In this document: in pieces, positions 46,899 to 54,728 of the stretch
How positions within the stretch are numbered: the stretch's first letter is position 1
How the letters are laid out: each line of letters begins with the position of its first letter
Source: Janthinobacterium fluminis
Lineage (GTDB): Bacteria > Pseudomonadota > Gammaproteobacteria > Burkholderiales > Burkholderiaceae_D
NCBI RefSeq assembly: GCF_028595325.1
Contig: NZ_JAQQXR010000006.1
Location: 62,001-126,000 of the forward strand
Length of the DNA stretch: 64,000 nt
Reading direction: 5' to 3'
Notes under the pieces: generated by a model
The model's input: only the letters and a program-made list of their open reading frames with translations
What the model was told of the DNA's origin: nothing
The model's database searches: none
Made by a program: the position numbers and the translations under genes

Positions 46899-48782
46899 CT
46901 AGGCAGCCATGCGTACACTTCCCCTGCAACCGTCCATTAGGAAGGATAGGCCGACGACGAGTACCAGCTCGCCTTCGGCGGAGCGGGCGGTGCCGGTAAT
47001 GCCCTCGACGGCGATGGCCGTCATCGGCTTGATGACCAGGTCGGCGGTGCCGTCGACGGCCTCGACCGCGAGAATGTAGGGTTGTGGCGCCGCCACAACA
47101 ATACCCACGCGTTCGCTGCACAATTCGTAGCCGAGCGAGCCGGCCAGCGAGCGCACCGGCAATGGCCGGCCCTGGTCCTTCAAGACCGGCAAGCCGCCCA
47201 CTTCCATGAAGGTTTCCGGCAATTCGACGACGCGCTGCACCACCGCCATCGGCAGCGCCAGCGCGGCGCCCGAGGTCGACACGAGCATGGTCGGCACGAT
47301 CGACAACTCGATCGGCAGGCGGATGGCGAACTTGGTGCCGATGCCGAGGGCCGAGTCGATGTGAATGGCGCCGCGGTTTTTCTCGACGGCCGTCTTGACG
47401 ACGTCCATGCCGACGCCGCGCCCGGACACGCTGGAGGCCACGTCCTTGGTCGAGAAGCCCGGCAGGAACACCAACTGGAACGATTCGTCGTTGGACAACT
47501 GGGCCGACTCGCTGATCAAGCCCTTCTCCAAAGCCTTCTTGCGCAGCTTGGCCGGGTCCATGCCCTTGCCGTCGTCCTGCAGCACGATCATCACGCTATT
47601 GGCTTCCTGCCACGCCTTCAGCGAAATATAGGACTTGGTCGACTTGCCGGCCGCGACGCGCTCCTCCGGCGATTCGACGCCGTGGTCTAGCGCGTTGCGC
47701 AACATGTGCACGAGCGGATCGTACAGGCTGTCGACGACGACGCGGTCCACTTCCGTTTCCGCGCCCTCGATGGTCAGTTCGACGTCCTTGCCCAGGTCCT
47801 TGGCCAGTTCGCGCACCAGGCGGGGGAATTTCTGGAACAGCCGGCCGACCGGCTGCATGCGCGTGGCCAGCGTGGCGCGCTGCAATTCGGTGGAGTAGCG
47901 CGAAGCCCGCTCCAGCGTCTCGGCCAGCGTGGCCATCAGCGTGGCGGCCTGGCCCTCGAATTTGAATTGCAGCAGGCGTTCGAGCAGCACGGCGGCCTGG
48001 TTGGCGGCCTGCACCGATTCGCCGGCCACTTCCAGCAGCGCGTCGAGCTTGACGGCGTCGACGCGGATGCTGTCTTCCTTGACGGGCGCGGCGGTGCGCA
48101 CCTCGGGGCGGTCCTCGCGGCGCTCGACGCCGTCCCAGTTCTTGCCGGCGGGCTTGGCGGCGGCGGCGGGCGCGGCGCTGGCCGCAGCCGCAGCCGCAGC
48201 CGGCGCGGCTGCCGCGGCCGGGGCGGCCGCGGCGGACGGCACATACGTACCCTCGGGCACGACGGCGACATACATCGCTTCCCAGTCCAGGCCGTCTTCG
48301 CCGGGCGGCGCCGACGGCGCGGCGGCCGCCACGGCCGCCTGCGGGGCGGCGGCGACGGGCGCGGCCGCGGCCACGGGGGCGGCAGCCGGCGCCATCGCCT
48401 TGCCTTCGATGGCGTTGGTGAGGATCAGTTCGAGTTCTTCCGGCATCGCCGGCAGGGTTTCCGGGGCGCTGCCGTTGGCCAGCTCGGTGAGCTGGTCGGC
48501 GACGAAGCCGGAGGCTTGCAGGGCCGCCTCGATGGCGATCGGGGTCACCGGCGCGGCGCCCGTGCGCAGCGCGTCGAACAGGTTTTCAGTCAGATGGCAG
48601 GCGGCCACCAGGGCCGGCAGGTTCATGAAGCCGGCGCCGCCCTTAATGGTGTGGAAGGAACGAAAAACCGCGTTCAGCGTTTCTTTATTGTCGGGGTCGC
48701 GTTCAAGGCACAGCAAATGCTCTTCAACGTTGACCGCAAGATCCATCGCCTCGACGACAAAATCCTTGAGCATATCGTCCAT
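46899..48782 (-). CDS. cheA: Chemotaxis histidine kinase CheA
   Basis: The 627-residue protein has an N-terminal Hpt domain with phosphorylated His44 (RSFHTIKGGAGF), an Ala/Pro-rich linker (about 125-220) in place of a clear CheY-binding P2 domain, the P3 dimerisation helices (DSIRVDAVKLDALLEVAGES), the P4 ATPase (MLRNALDHGVESPEER, DDGKGMD, GRGVGMDVVK) and a C-terminal CheW-like P5 domain. It phosphorylates CheY-type regulators. Its ATG overlaps the cheZ stop (TAATG), so the two are coupled. No receptor, cheW or cheY gene is in the window. Confidence 0.92.
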   Translation of the reverse strand: MDDMLKDFVVEAMDLAVNVEEHLLCLERDPDNKETLNAVFRSFHTIKGGAGFMNLPALVAACHLTENLFDALRTGAAPVTPIAIEAALQASGFVADQLTELANGSAPETLPAMPEELELILTNAIEGKAMAPAAAPVAAAAPVAAAPQAAVAAAAPSAPPGEDGLDWEAMYVAVVPEGTYVPSAAAAPAAAAAPAAAAAAASAAPAAAAKPAGKNWDGVERREDRPEVRTAAPVKEDSIRVDAVKLDALLEVAGESVQAANQAAVLLERLLQFKFEGQAATLMATLAETLERASRYSTELQRATLATRMQPVGRLFQKFPRLVRELAKDLGKDVELTIEGAETEVDRVVVDSLYDPLVHMLRNALDHGVESPEERVAAGKSTKSYISLKAWQEANSVMIVLQDDGKGMDPAKLRKKALEKGLISESAQLSNDESFQLVFLPGFSTKDVASSVSGRGVGMDVVKTAVEKNRGAIHIDSALGIGTKFAIRLPIELSIVPTMLVSTSGAALALPMAVVQRVVELPETFMEVGGLPVLKDQGRPLPVRSLAGSLGYELCSERVGIVVAAPQPYILAVEAVDGTADLVIKPMTAIAVEGITGTARSAEGELVLVVGLSFLMDGCRGSVRMAA

Positions 48783-49627
48783 TAGAATCCCAGATCGGCA
48801 AGAAGGTCATCAACATTGTCTTGGTCCAGCGCGGCCGACGGCACAGACGGGCCTTGCATCAGCACCACGGGCTTTTGCGCCAGTTTCTCACGCACGGCGG
48901 GCGGCGCATTGTCGCGCAACAACTCCGCCAACTCGTGTTCGACCGTCTTGGTGATGTTCACCACTTTCTTGATCAACTGGCCGGTGATGTCCTGGAAGTC
49001 CTGCGCCATCATGATTTCCAGCAGGCGCGCCTTCTCGGCCTCGGTGGCCTCGGCCACGGTTTGCGCGAATTGCTTGGAATCGCCCGCCAGCGTCTTGAAT
49101 TCGTCCAGGCTGAGCTTGCCGGCGAACAGCGCCGTCCAGCGGCTGTCCATGTCCTTGGCTTTTTTCGACAGCGCGTCCTGCGCCGGCATGCCGTCGTCGA
49201 GCGTGTTGAGGACCTTGTTGGCGGCCTGCTCGGTCAGCGTGGCGACGTATTCCAGGCGGTCCTGGGCGTCGACGATTTGCGAGGAAGCCTCCGTCAGCGC
49301 CTTGTCGTAACCGAGTTCGCGCAGCGAGTCGTGCAGCAGGCGCACGATGCCGCCCAGGCGCTCGAACATCGGTTTCTCGGCGGCGTCGCCGCCGGCGTCG
49401 TCGGCCGCGGCGGCAGGAACGGCGGGGGCCGCCTCCGCCGCAGCCGCCTCGGGCGCGGCCGCCGCGGCCGGCGCGGGCGCGCTCGACGCTACCGCATCGA
49501 ACAGCGCTTCGAAATCGTCCTCTGCGGGAGCCGCCGGGGCTGGTGTTGGAGCAGGTTCCGGCGCAGTCGTACGTTGCGCGGACACTTCATCGAATAGTGC
49601 GTCGAAATCATCAGCGGCGTTGGTCAT
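48782..49627 (-). CDS. cheZ: CheY phosphatase CheZ
   Basis: The 281-residue protein has a disordered Ala/Pro-rich N terminus (about 20-85), a long helical hairpin (about 88-235) with the catalytic motif MMAQDFQDITGQLIKKV (Asp and Gln as in E. coli CheZ), and the C-terminal CheY-binding peptide DNVDDLLADLGF. It removes phosphate from CheY-P. The start at 49627 fits the family; codons further upstream are not conserved. It also contains a duplicated FDALFDEV/FEALFDAV peptide near the N terminus. Confidence 0.9.
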   Translation of the reverse strand: MTNAADDFDALFDEVSAQRTTAPEPAPTPAPAAPAEDDFEALFDAVASSAPAPAAAAAPEAAAAEAAPAVPAAAADDAGGDAAEKPMFERLGGIVRLLHDSLRELGYDKALTEASSQIVDAQDRLEYVATLTEQAANKVLNTLDDGMPAQDALSKKAKDMDSRWTALFAGKLSLDEFKTLAGDSKQFAQTVAEATEAEKARLLEIMMAQDFQDITGQLIKKVVNITKTVEHELAELLRDNAPPAVREKLAQKPVVLMQGPSVPSAALDQDNVDDLLADLGF

Positions 49628-50106
49628 AGTCCCTGCTTCTCCATAATTTGTAAAATTTGTCGCCCTCACTTGCGTGTCGCAGACGTACATTCCCGCCATT
49701 GTCTTGGATATGATGATTTAAGGCAATATCACAGCGCTTACGCGAGTGTAGCAGGGCGCTGGCAGGTTGGTAAATCTGAAAACGCGGTTTAAACCGGTAA
49801 AGGTCAATCGCGACGGCTTTTGCACGACACAATAACGCCTGCCCCCCTGTATTTTGAAATACTAACATCGGATAGCGAAGCAAAACATGGGCGCGCCGAT
49901 AAATGGCGGCCTTATTTGCACATGGGCCGCCCCGGAAATGCCGCCGCTAGCACGCGGCGGCGGCGGCGCGGCGACAAGCCGGCGATTTCTTGATCAGAAT
50001 CAAGGCTTTGCGGCAAGACAATAATCGCCGCCCCGTCCAGCGACTACAATATAAGGACAGGCCGCGACCCCGCCTGCGGTGGGCACGGACCTGATGAGGA
50101 GTTGCC
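49628..50106. other. Intergenic region between divergent cheZ and uspA, no gene seen
   Basis: This 479-bp stretch shows no frame with coding character. The cheZ side has GGAG upstream of the start and an AT-richer segment near 49700-49760. The uspA side carries the FNR-type box at 49990-50003. Nothing else was recognised. Confidence 0.6.
49990..50003. promoter_or_regulatory. FNR/ANR-type box upstream of uspA
   Basis: TTGATCAGAATCAA is a perfect match to the TTGAT-N4-ATCAA consensus for FNR-family regulators. It lies 103 bases before the uspA start, consistent with activation from about -41.5 of a start site near 50038. This predicts low-oxygen control of uspA. A Crp/Fnr gene with a matching recognition helix is 1.6 kb away. 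Confidence 0.75.
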
Positions 50107-50571
50107 ATGTATAAGAAAATTCTGATTACGACCGACGGCTCGGCCGTGTCGAATATGACGGCCTGCGCCGGCGTCGCCTTCGCCGAACAGATGCACGCCG
50201 AAATCCTGGCCCTGTATGTGGCGCCGGAATACCAGTACCCCGTGTACATCGAAATCATTCCGCCGAGCTATCCCAGCGAGGAGGAATACCGCATCGCCAT
50301 GCAAAGGGCCGGCGCCGAGCACCTGCAGGCGATCCTCGACGCGGCCGGCAAACGGGGCCTGCCCTGCCAGGGCTTGACGACGTTCGCCGACAGCGCGGCG
50401 CTGCAAATCGTCGAAGTGGCCAAGCAGCACGACTGCGACCTGATTTTCATGGGCTCGCACGGCCGCAGCGGCTGGGGGCAATTGCTGCTCGGCAGCGTCA
50501 CCAACAAGGTGCTGTCGCATTCCAAGCTGCCCGTGCTGGTGCACCGGCTGATCAAGGAGCCGGCCGCCTGA
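50107..50571 (+). CDS. Universal stress protein, UspA family
   Basis: The 154-residue single-domain protein begins MYKKILITTDGSAVSNM and has the ATP-binding pattern GSHGRSGWGQLLLGSVTNKVL (G-2X-G-9X-G-S/T; given here as the loop GSHGRSG and GSVTNKV). Such proteins support survival in stasis or oxygen limitation. GAGGAG lies 7 bases before the start, and an FNR box lies upstream. It is a single-gene unit. Confidence 0.92.
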   Translation: MYKKILITTDGSAVSNMTACAGVAFAEQMHAEILALYVAPEYQYPVYIEIIPPSYPSEEEYRIAMQRAGAEHLQAILDAAGKRGLPCQGLTTFADSAALQIVEVAKQHDCDLIFMGSHGRSGWGQLLLGSVTNKVLSHSKLPVLVHRLIKEPAA

Positions 50572-50601
50572 AGCGCCGGGCGCCGTGGCGTCCGCACCGC
50601 G

Positions 50602-50639
50602 CGCCCCCGCCGGGGCCGCGCGGCGGGCGTGGCTTTTTT
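50602..50639 (+). terminator. Probable terminator after uspA
   Basis: A GC-rich hairpin (CGCCCCCGCCG with CGGCGGGCG, a two-base bulge) is followed by GTGGCTTTTTT, about 30 bp after the uspA stop. Confidence 0.55.
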
Positions 50640-50775
50640 CGCCGCCAACTTAATGAAATAGCAAACTGAGCAAAATATATAGTAGTATATTCAATGCTTA
50701 ATTCACGCTATTTAAAACTCTTGCGCCGTCGCGGCAACGCGGCCGCGCAGCTGACCCTTTCCCCATGATTCCCCT

Positions 50776-51420
50776 ATGATACGAATTGTCATTGCCGACG
50801 ACCACACCATCATGCGCGAGGGCTTGAAGCGCATACTCGACGGCGCGCCCGACATCGACATCGTGGGCGAGGCCATCGACGGCTTCGAAGTGCTCGGCCA
50901 CGTGCGCCAGGGCGGCTTCGATTTGCTGTTGCTGGACCTGTCGATGCCGGGGCGCAGCGGCGTCGACCTGATCCGCCAGATCAAGAGCGAGGCGCCCAAG
51001 CTGGCCATCCTGATCCTCACCATGCACGAGGAGGAGCAATACGCCGTGCGCGCCATCCGCGCCGGCGCCCAGGGCTATCTGACCAAGGAGAGCGCCGGCA
51101 CCCAGCTGGTCGGGGCGATCCGCAAGGTCGCCTCCGGGCGGCCCTACATCAGCGCCGAAGTGGCCGAGCAACTGGTGCTCAACATCATGATGCCCAACGA
51201 AAGTTTGTTGCACAAACAATTGTCTGACCGCGAATTCGAGGTGTTCTCGCTCCTGGTGGCGGGCAAGTCGATCACGGAAATCGCCAACAATCTGCACCTG
51301 AGCGTGAAGACGGTGAGCACCCACAAGACGCGCATCATGCAAAAAATGAGCATGAGTTCGCTATCCGAAATGGTCCAGTACGCCGTCGCCCACCGCCTCT
51401 TGTCGCCCTTCAAGACCTGA
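50776..51420 (+). CDS. NarL/FixJ-type response regulator
   Basis: The 214-residue protein has a receiver domain (1-120) with the acidic pocket (IADDHT), phospho-acceptor Asp54 region LLLLDLSMPG and Lys in YLTKESA, and a LuxR-type helix-turn-helix (about 150-205; LSDREFEVFSLLVAGKSITE, VKTVSTHKTRIMQKM). It should bind DNA when phosphorylated. No partner kinase is adjacent, so it is an orphan in this window. The preceding 100 bp are AT-rich for this genome and probably hold the promoter. Confidence 0.92.
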   Translation: MIRIVIADDHTIMREGLKRILDGAPDIDIVGEAIDGFEVLGHVRQGGFDLLLLDLSMPGRSGVDLIRQIKSEAPKLAILILTMHEEEQYAVRAIRAGAQGYLTKESAGTQLVGAIRKVASGRPYISAEVAEQLVLNIMMPNESLLHKQLSDREFEVFSLLVAGKSITEIANNLHLSVKTVSTHKTRIMQKMSMSSLSEMVQYAVAHRLLSPFKT

Positions 51421-51440
51421 CCCGCAGCCCGCCTCCGGGC

Positions 51441-51481
51441 GGCGCCCCACTGTAGGAACAATCCTACCGTGGGCGCGCCAT
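51441..51481. other. Long hairpin after the response regulator gene
   Basis: Arms GGCGCCCCAC/TGTAGGA and TCCTAC/CGTGGGCGCGCC pair around ACAA. There is no T-run, so it may be an attenuated terminator or an RNA-stabilising structure. Confidence 0.5.
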
Positions 51482-51506
51482 CTCCTACCGCCATATTCAG
51501 CGCCTG

Positions 51507-51520
51507 CTGATATCAATCAA
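51507..51520. promoter_or_regulatory. FNR-like box upstream of the Crp/Fnr gene
   Basis: CTGATATCAATCAA differs from TTGAT-N4-ATCAA by one base. It lies about 200 bases before the regulator start in a 294-bp gap with no gene. This could be an autoregulatory site. Confidence 0.5.
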
Positions 51521-51714
51521 GCACCCCAGTTGGCATACTGAAATCAGCGAATCAAGTTGCTGGCCGGTTATTCCCCAACCCCGACAGGCCGTCAGCGGAT
51601 TGAGCCGCACCGTGGCCTGAACGGTCTTCATCCGCCGGCAGCGGTCCGCCCGACCAGCTGCCGTTCATTCTTTACGAAATCCGAAATCGAAGCACCTGTC
51701 AACAGGAGATGAGC

Positions 51715-52575
51715 ATGCTGTCAACGCAAACGTCTGAAATCCGTCCCGCATCCTCGTCGGCCGTGCAGTCCGCGTCGATGGAAGCGGGCCGCCAGCGCCA
51801 AGGGCGGCTGTGGTCGAATTTGAAGGAAGTCTGTGATTTGCTGCACATTTCAACCGCCTGCTCGATCGCCGCCGACGAGTTGCTGTTCCAGCATGTGCAA
51901 TTCAAGACGGGCCAGCGCGTGCACACGATAGGCCAGCCCTTCGACACGCTCTACATCGTCAACTCCGGCTTCCTCAAAACCGTGCTCATCGACGAGTTCG
52001 GCAACGAGCAGGTGCTCAGCTTCCCGATGAAGGGCGACATGCTGGGCGTCGACGGCATCCACTCCAAGCATTACTCCTCGGAAGCCGTGGCCCTGTCCGA
52101 CTGCGACCTGATACTGCTGCCGTTCAAGAAATTGACGGCGCTGGGCCGCATCCACATCGAGCTGGAAAACGTCATGTACGGCGTCATGAGCCGCGAACTG
52201 GTGCGCGAGCAAGCCATGATCGGCATGTTGGGCGCCCTCAGCGCCGAAGCCCGCGTGGCGCGCTTCCTCGTGTCGCTGGCCGACCGCTTCGCCCAGATGG
52301 GCTATTCGAGCAAATTGTTCAACCTGCGCATGACGCGCCACGAAATCGGCAGCTACCTGGGCCTGACACTGGAAACGGTGAGCCGCACCCTGTCGGCCTT
52401 CAATGAGATCGGCCTGATCAGCGTCGACCAGCGCACCATCGGCATCAAGGATCCGGACGCACTGAAAACCCTGCGCCGGCTGCCGCCGTCGCGCTCGCGC
52501 GCCAAACAACTGGCGGCGGCCAAGCTGCGCGCCGGCGCCGAGGCGGCCGCCACGCCCATGCTGGCCACCATTTGA
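51715..52575 (+). CDS. Crp/Fnr family transcriptional regulator
   Basis: The 286-residue protein has a cyclic-nucleotide-binding-like effector domain (about 50-170), a dimer helix, and an HTH_Crp domain (about 195-255). Its recognition helix, LGLTLETVSRTLSAF, carries the E..SR residues that read TTGAT, so it should bind FNR-type boxes. The N-terminal FNR iron-sulfur pattern (three closely spaced Cys) is absent: only Cys40 and Cys49 occur before the core. It may therefore sense something other than oxygen, or use a different cluster. I chose the second ATG (51715) because AGGAG is 6 bases upstream. Confidence 0.88.
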   Translation: MLSTQTSEIRPASSSAVQSASMEAGRQRQGRLWSNLKEVCDLLHISTACSIAADELLFQHVQFKTGQRVHTIGQPFDTLYIVNSGFLKTVLIDEFGNEQVLSFPMKGDMLGVDGIHSKHYSSEAVALSDCDLILLPFKKLTALGRIHIELENVMYGVMSRELVREQAMIGMLGALSAEARVARFLVSLADRFAQMGYSSKLFNLRMTRHEIGSYLGLTLETVSRTLSAFNEIGLISVDQRTIGIKDPDALKTLRRLPPSRSRAKQLAAAKLRAGAEAAATPMLATI

Positions 52576-52729
52576 TCGCAAACGGCTTCACCCCAGCTTA
52601 GGCCCGGCCAGAGCAATCTGCACCGGGTTTTTTTTCACCTATGGCGCGGCGCAAGCCGGCGCCGCCCCAGCCCCCTTCCCGGCCACCGGCCACGCCGCAA
52701 CATATCCCCGTTTTGTCTGCAAATAAGGC

Positions 52730-52779
52730 TTGCATTTTCAGCCACCCTCGACAATAATGCAAATACGAATCATTCTCAA
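52730..52779 (+). promoter_or_regulatory. hemP: hemP promoter with Fur-like box
   Basis: TTGCAT (52730-52735) and AATAAT (52753-52758) are spaced by 17 bp. Directly downstream, GCAAATACGAATCATTCTCAA (21 bases at 52759-52779; core GAATCATTC) resembles Fur boxes of betaproteobacterial heme and siderophore genes. Iron repression of hemP is inferred. Confidence 0.65.
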
Positions 52780-52799
52780 CTGAGATAAGAGAAGGTAAA

Positions 52800-52997
52800 A
52801 TGCATAGCCAAAAAACCAGCACCAGCACCGAAGCCACCAGCCTGCACGCGCGCCACGCCGCCGCCACCGTGCAAGCCCCGCTCCGCATCACCAGCGCCGC
52901 CCTGCTGCAGGAGCGCCGCGAAGTTGAAATCGAGCACGGCGGCAAAATCTACCGCCTGCGCGTGACGCAATTGAACAAGCTGATTCTTACCGCCTGA
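52800..52997 (+). CDS. hemP: Hemin uptake protein HemP
   Basis: The 65-residue protein has a variable N terminus and the HemP domain at its C terminus (about 30-65): ITSAALLQERREVEIEHGGK, then YRLRVTQLNKLILTA. HemP proteins are small, Fur-regulated and needed for heme uptake in several proteobacteria; in Burkholderia the homologue acts as an activator of heme-receptor genes. GAAGG lies 5 bases before the ATG. It is followed by two genes on the same strand that may share its transcript. Confidence 0.9.
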   Translation: MHSQKTSTSTEATSLHARHAAATVQAPLRITSAALLQERREVEIEHGGKIYRLRVTQLNKLILTA

Positions 52998-53090
52998 GCC
53001 GTTCTGCGGCGGGCCCCAACCCCAGCCAGCCCTGCCGGGTGTCGCGCGACGCCCGGCTAGCCAGCCAAACCACCTGAACAGGAGCGTTTG

Positions 53091-53453
53091 ATGGCGATTG
53101 ATCGTATAGACCCGATATTTCTGTCCCAGCACCATGCCGCGCACCAGCCCGAGCTGATGCTCTCCGCCGTGCTGCACCTGATGTCGCATTACACGGCGCG
53201 CAGCGCCGAAAGCGGTCCCTGCCTGAAACTGGCATCGGTCATCGAACGCCACCTGCAGGCGCTGGCCGAATTGCCCGACCTGGGCCCCGTGTTGCAGGCC
53301 ACTTGCCAGCAACTGTCGGAACAGTGGGCCGGCATCGTCGAACGGGCCATGCCGGCCGCGCCGGCCAAGAGCTCCCTGCTCAGCCGCATCATCGCCGCCG
53401 CCAAGGCCGGCGCCCCGGCCGCCGACCGCGTCGCCCCGTCCCTCCCCATTTAA
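53091..53453 (+). CDS. Unrecognised helical protein in the hemP group
   Basis: I do not recognise this 120-residue protein. It is predicted all-helical, with a His-rich start (FLSQHHAAHQPELML), two central Cys (GPCLKL and ATCQQL) and an Ala/Pro-rich tail. The ATG at 53091 has AGGAG 7 bases upstream. It lies 93 bp after hemP and 26 bp before the DUF2325 gene, so the three probably form one iron-controlled operon. A role in heme or iron handling is only a context inference. Confidence 0.75.
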   Translation: MAIDRIDPIFLSQHHAAHQPELMLSAVLHLMSHYTARSAESGPCLKLASVIERHLQALAELPDLGPVLQATCQQLSEQWAGIVERAMPAAPAKSSLLSRIIAAAKAGAPAADRVAPSLPI

Positions 53454-53479
53454 CCAAGCCCCCTCCAGGATGCCCCGCC

Positions 53480-54685
53480 ATGTGTGACAAAGACCAACTC
53501 CCCGTGATCAGCAATTGCGCCAGCGACGCGCCCGAAGCGGCGCTGACCTCGCGCCGGCGGCGCATCTGGGAACTCTCGCACACCTGCCACTGCCCGCTGG
53601 TCGGCGTCGGCCTGCCGCTCGGTTATTTGCGCAAGCTGGTGGGCAAGATGACGGGCGGGCGCGTGATGGCCGACGACTACGAGGTGCACGTCGGCGCCGT
53701 CACCGAGTGCGGCACGCGCAACCGCCTGTCCGAGGCCCTGCAGAAGGAATTCGAGCGGCGCTACGCCCCCGTGCTGCTGCGTTTTCGCGCCGCCAAGAGC
53801 GGCGAGCAGGTGGCCCAGTTGTGGCTGGCCGCCGTGGCCAACGGCGACGTCGCCGGCGCCTTCTGGGCCGGCCTGACGCACCCGCGTTGCAGTCCGGAGC
53901 TGGAAGAGCAGATGTGCAGGGACTTGCACATGATCCAGCACCAGGCCGGCGCCTGCGTGCGCGCCGACATGAGCAAGTTCAACCAGCTGGTCGAGGAAAA
54001 CGCCGGCCTGGCCCGCGAACTGGCCAGGCTGCAGCAGCGCAGCCAGGCGCTGCTGATCGACAAGAGCGCCGAACTGGAGCGCGCCGACGTCTTGCTGATG
54101 CAGGCGCGCGCCCAGTCGATCGGCAAGGATAGCGTGATCGACGGCTTGCGCGCCGAACTGGCGCAGTTGCAGGAATCAATACCGGGGCTGGAGTCGCGCA
54201 CGCGGCTGGCGCAGCGCCTGGAGCAGATGGAGGAGCGCGAGCGCGAATTGCGCATGCAGGTGGCCGAATTGCGGCAGGCGCCGGCGCGCCCGGCGGACGC
54301 CCCGCCGGCGCCGGCGGCGAAAGCGGAGCCGGCGCGCTCCATGAAAATGCCGATCCGCCTGGTCGACCAGAGCGTGCTGTGCGTGGGCGGGCGCAGCGGC
54401 AACGTCGCCACCTACCGCGCCTTGATCGAGCGGGTCGGCGCGCAATTCGCCCACCACGACGGCGGCCTGGAGGACAACGCCAATATGCTCGATTCGAGTC
54501 TAGCGGCGGCCGACCTGGTGATTTGCCAGACCGGCTGCATCAGCCACAGCGCCTACTGGCGCGTGAAGGATTATTGCAAGCGGACGGGCAAGCGCTGCGT
54601 CTTCATCGACAACCCCAGCATCTCCAGCCTGGCGCGCGGCCTGCAGGAGGTGAGCGGCGCGAGCGAGCCGGTGGCGCTCGACTAA
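53480..54685 (+). CDS. DUF2325 domain protein with Cys/His-rich N-terminal region
   Basis: The 401-residue protein has three parts. The N-terminal region (about 25-165) is rich in possible metal or heme ligands: His34, Cys36, His37, Cys38 (SHTCHCP), His134, Cys137, Cys146, His150, His154 and Cys159. A coiled coil follows (about 165-290), then a C-terminal DUF2325 domain (about 310-395; VLCVGGRSGNVATYRALIER, ADLVICQTGCISHSAYW). DUF2325 has a small Rossmann-like look. No enzymatic role is established. Position after hemP suggests an iron-linked function. AGGA lies 9 bases before the ATG. Confidence 0.85.
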   Translation: MCDKDQLPVISNCASDAPEAALTSRRRRIWELSHTCHCPLVGVGLPLGYLRKLVGKMTGGRVMADDYEVHVGAVTECGTRNRLSEALQKEFERRYAPVLLRFRAAKSGEQVAQLWLAAVANGDVAGAFWAGLTHPRCSPELEEQMCRDLHMIQHQAGACVRADMSKFNQLVEENAGLARELARLQQRSQALLIDKSAELERADVLLMQARAQSIGKDSVIDGLRAELAQLQESIPGLESRTRLAQRLEQMEERERELRMQVAELRQAPARPADAPPAPAAKAEPARSMKMPIRLVDQSVLCVGGRSGNVATYRALIERVGAQFAHHDGGLEDNANMLDSSLAAADLVICQTGCISHSAYWRVKDYCKRTGKRCVFIDNPSISSLARGLQEVSGASEPVALD

Positions 54686-54728
54686 GCCTGGCCCCGGATG
54701 GCAGGCCGGGGAGCGCCCCGGCTTGCAG

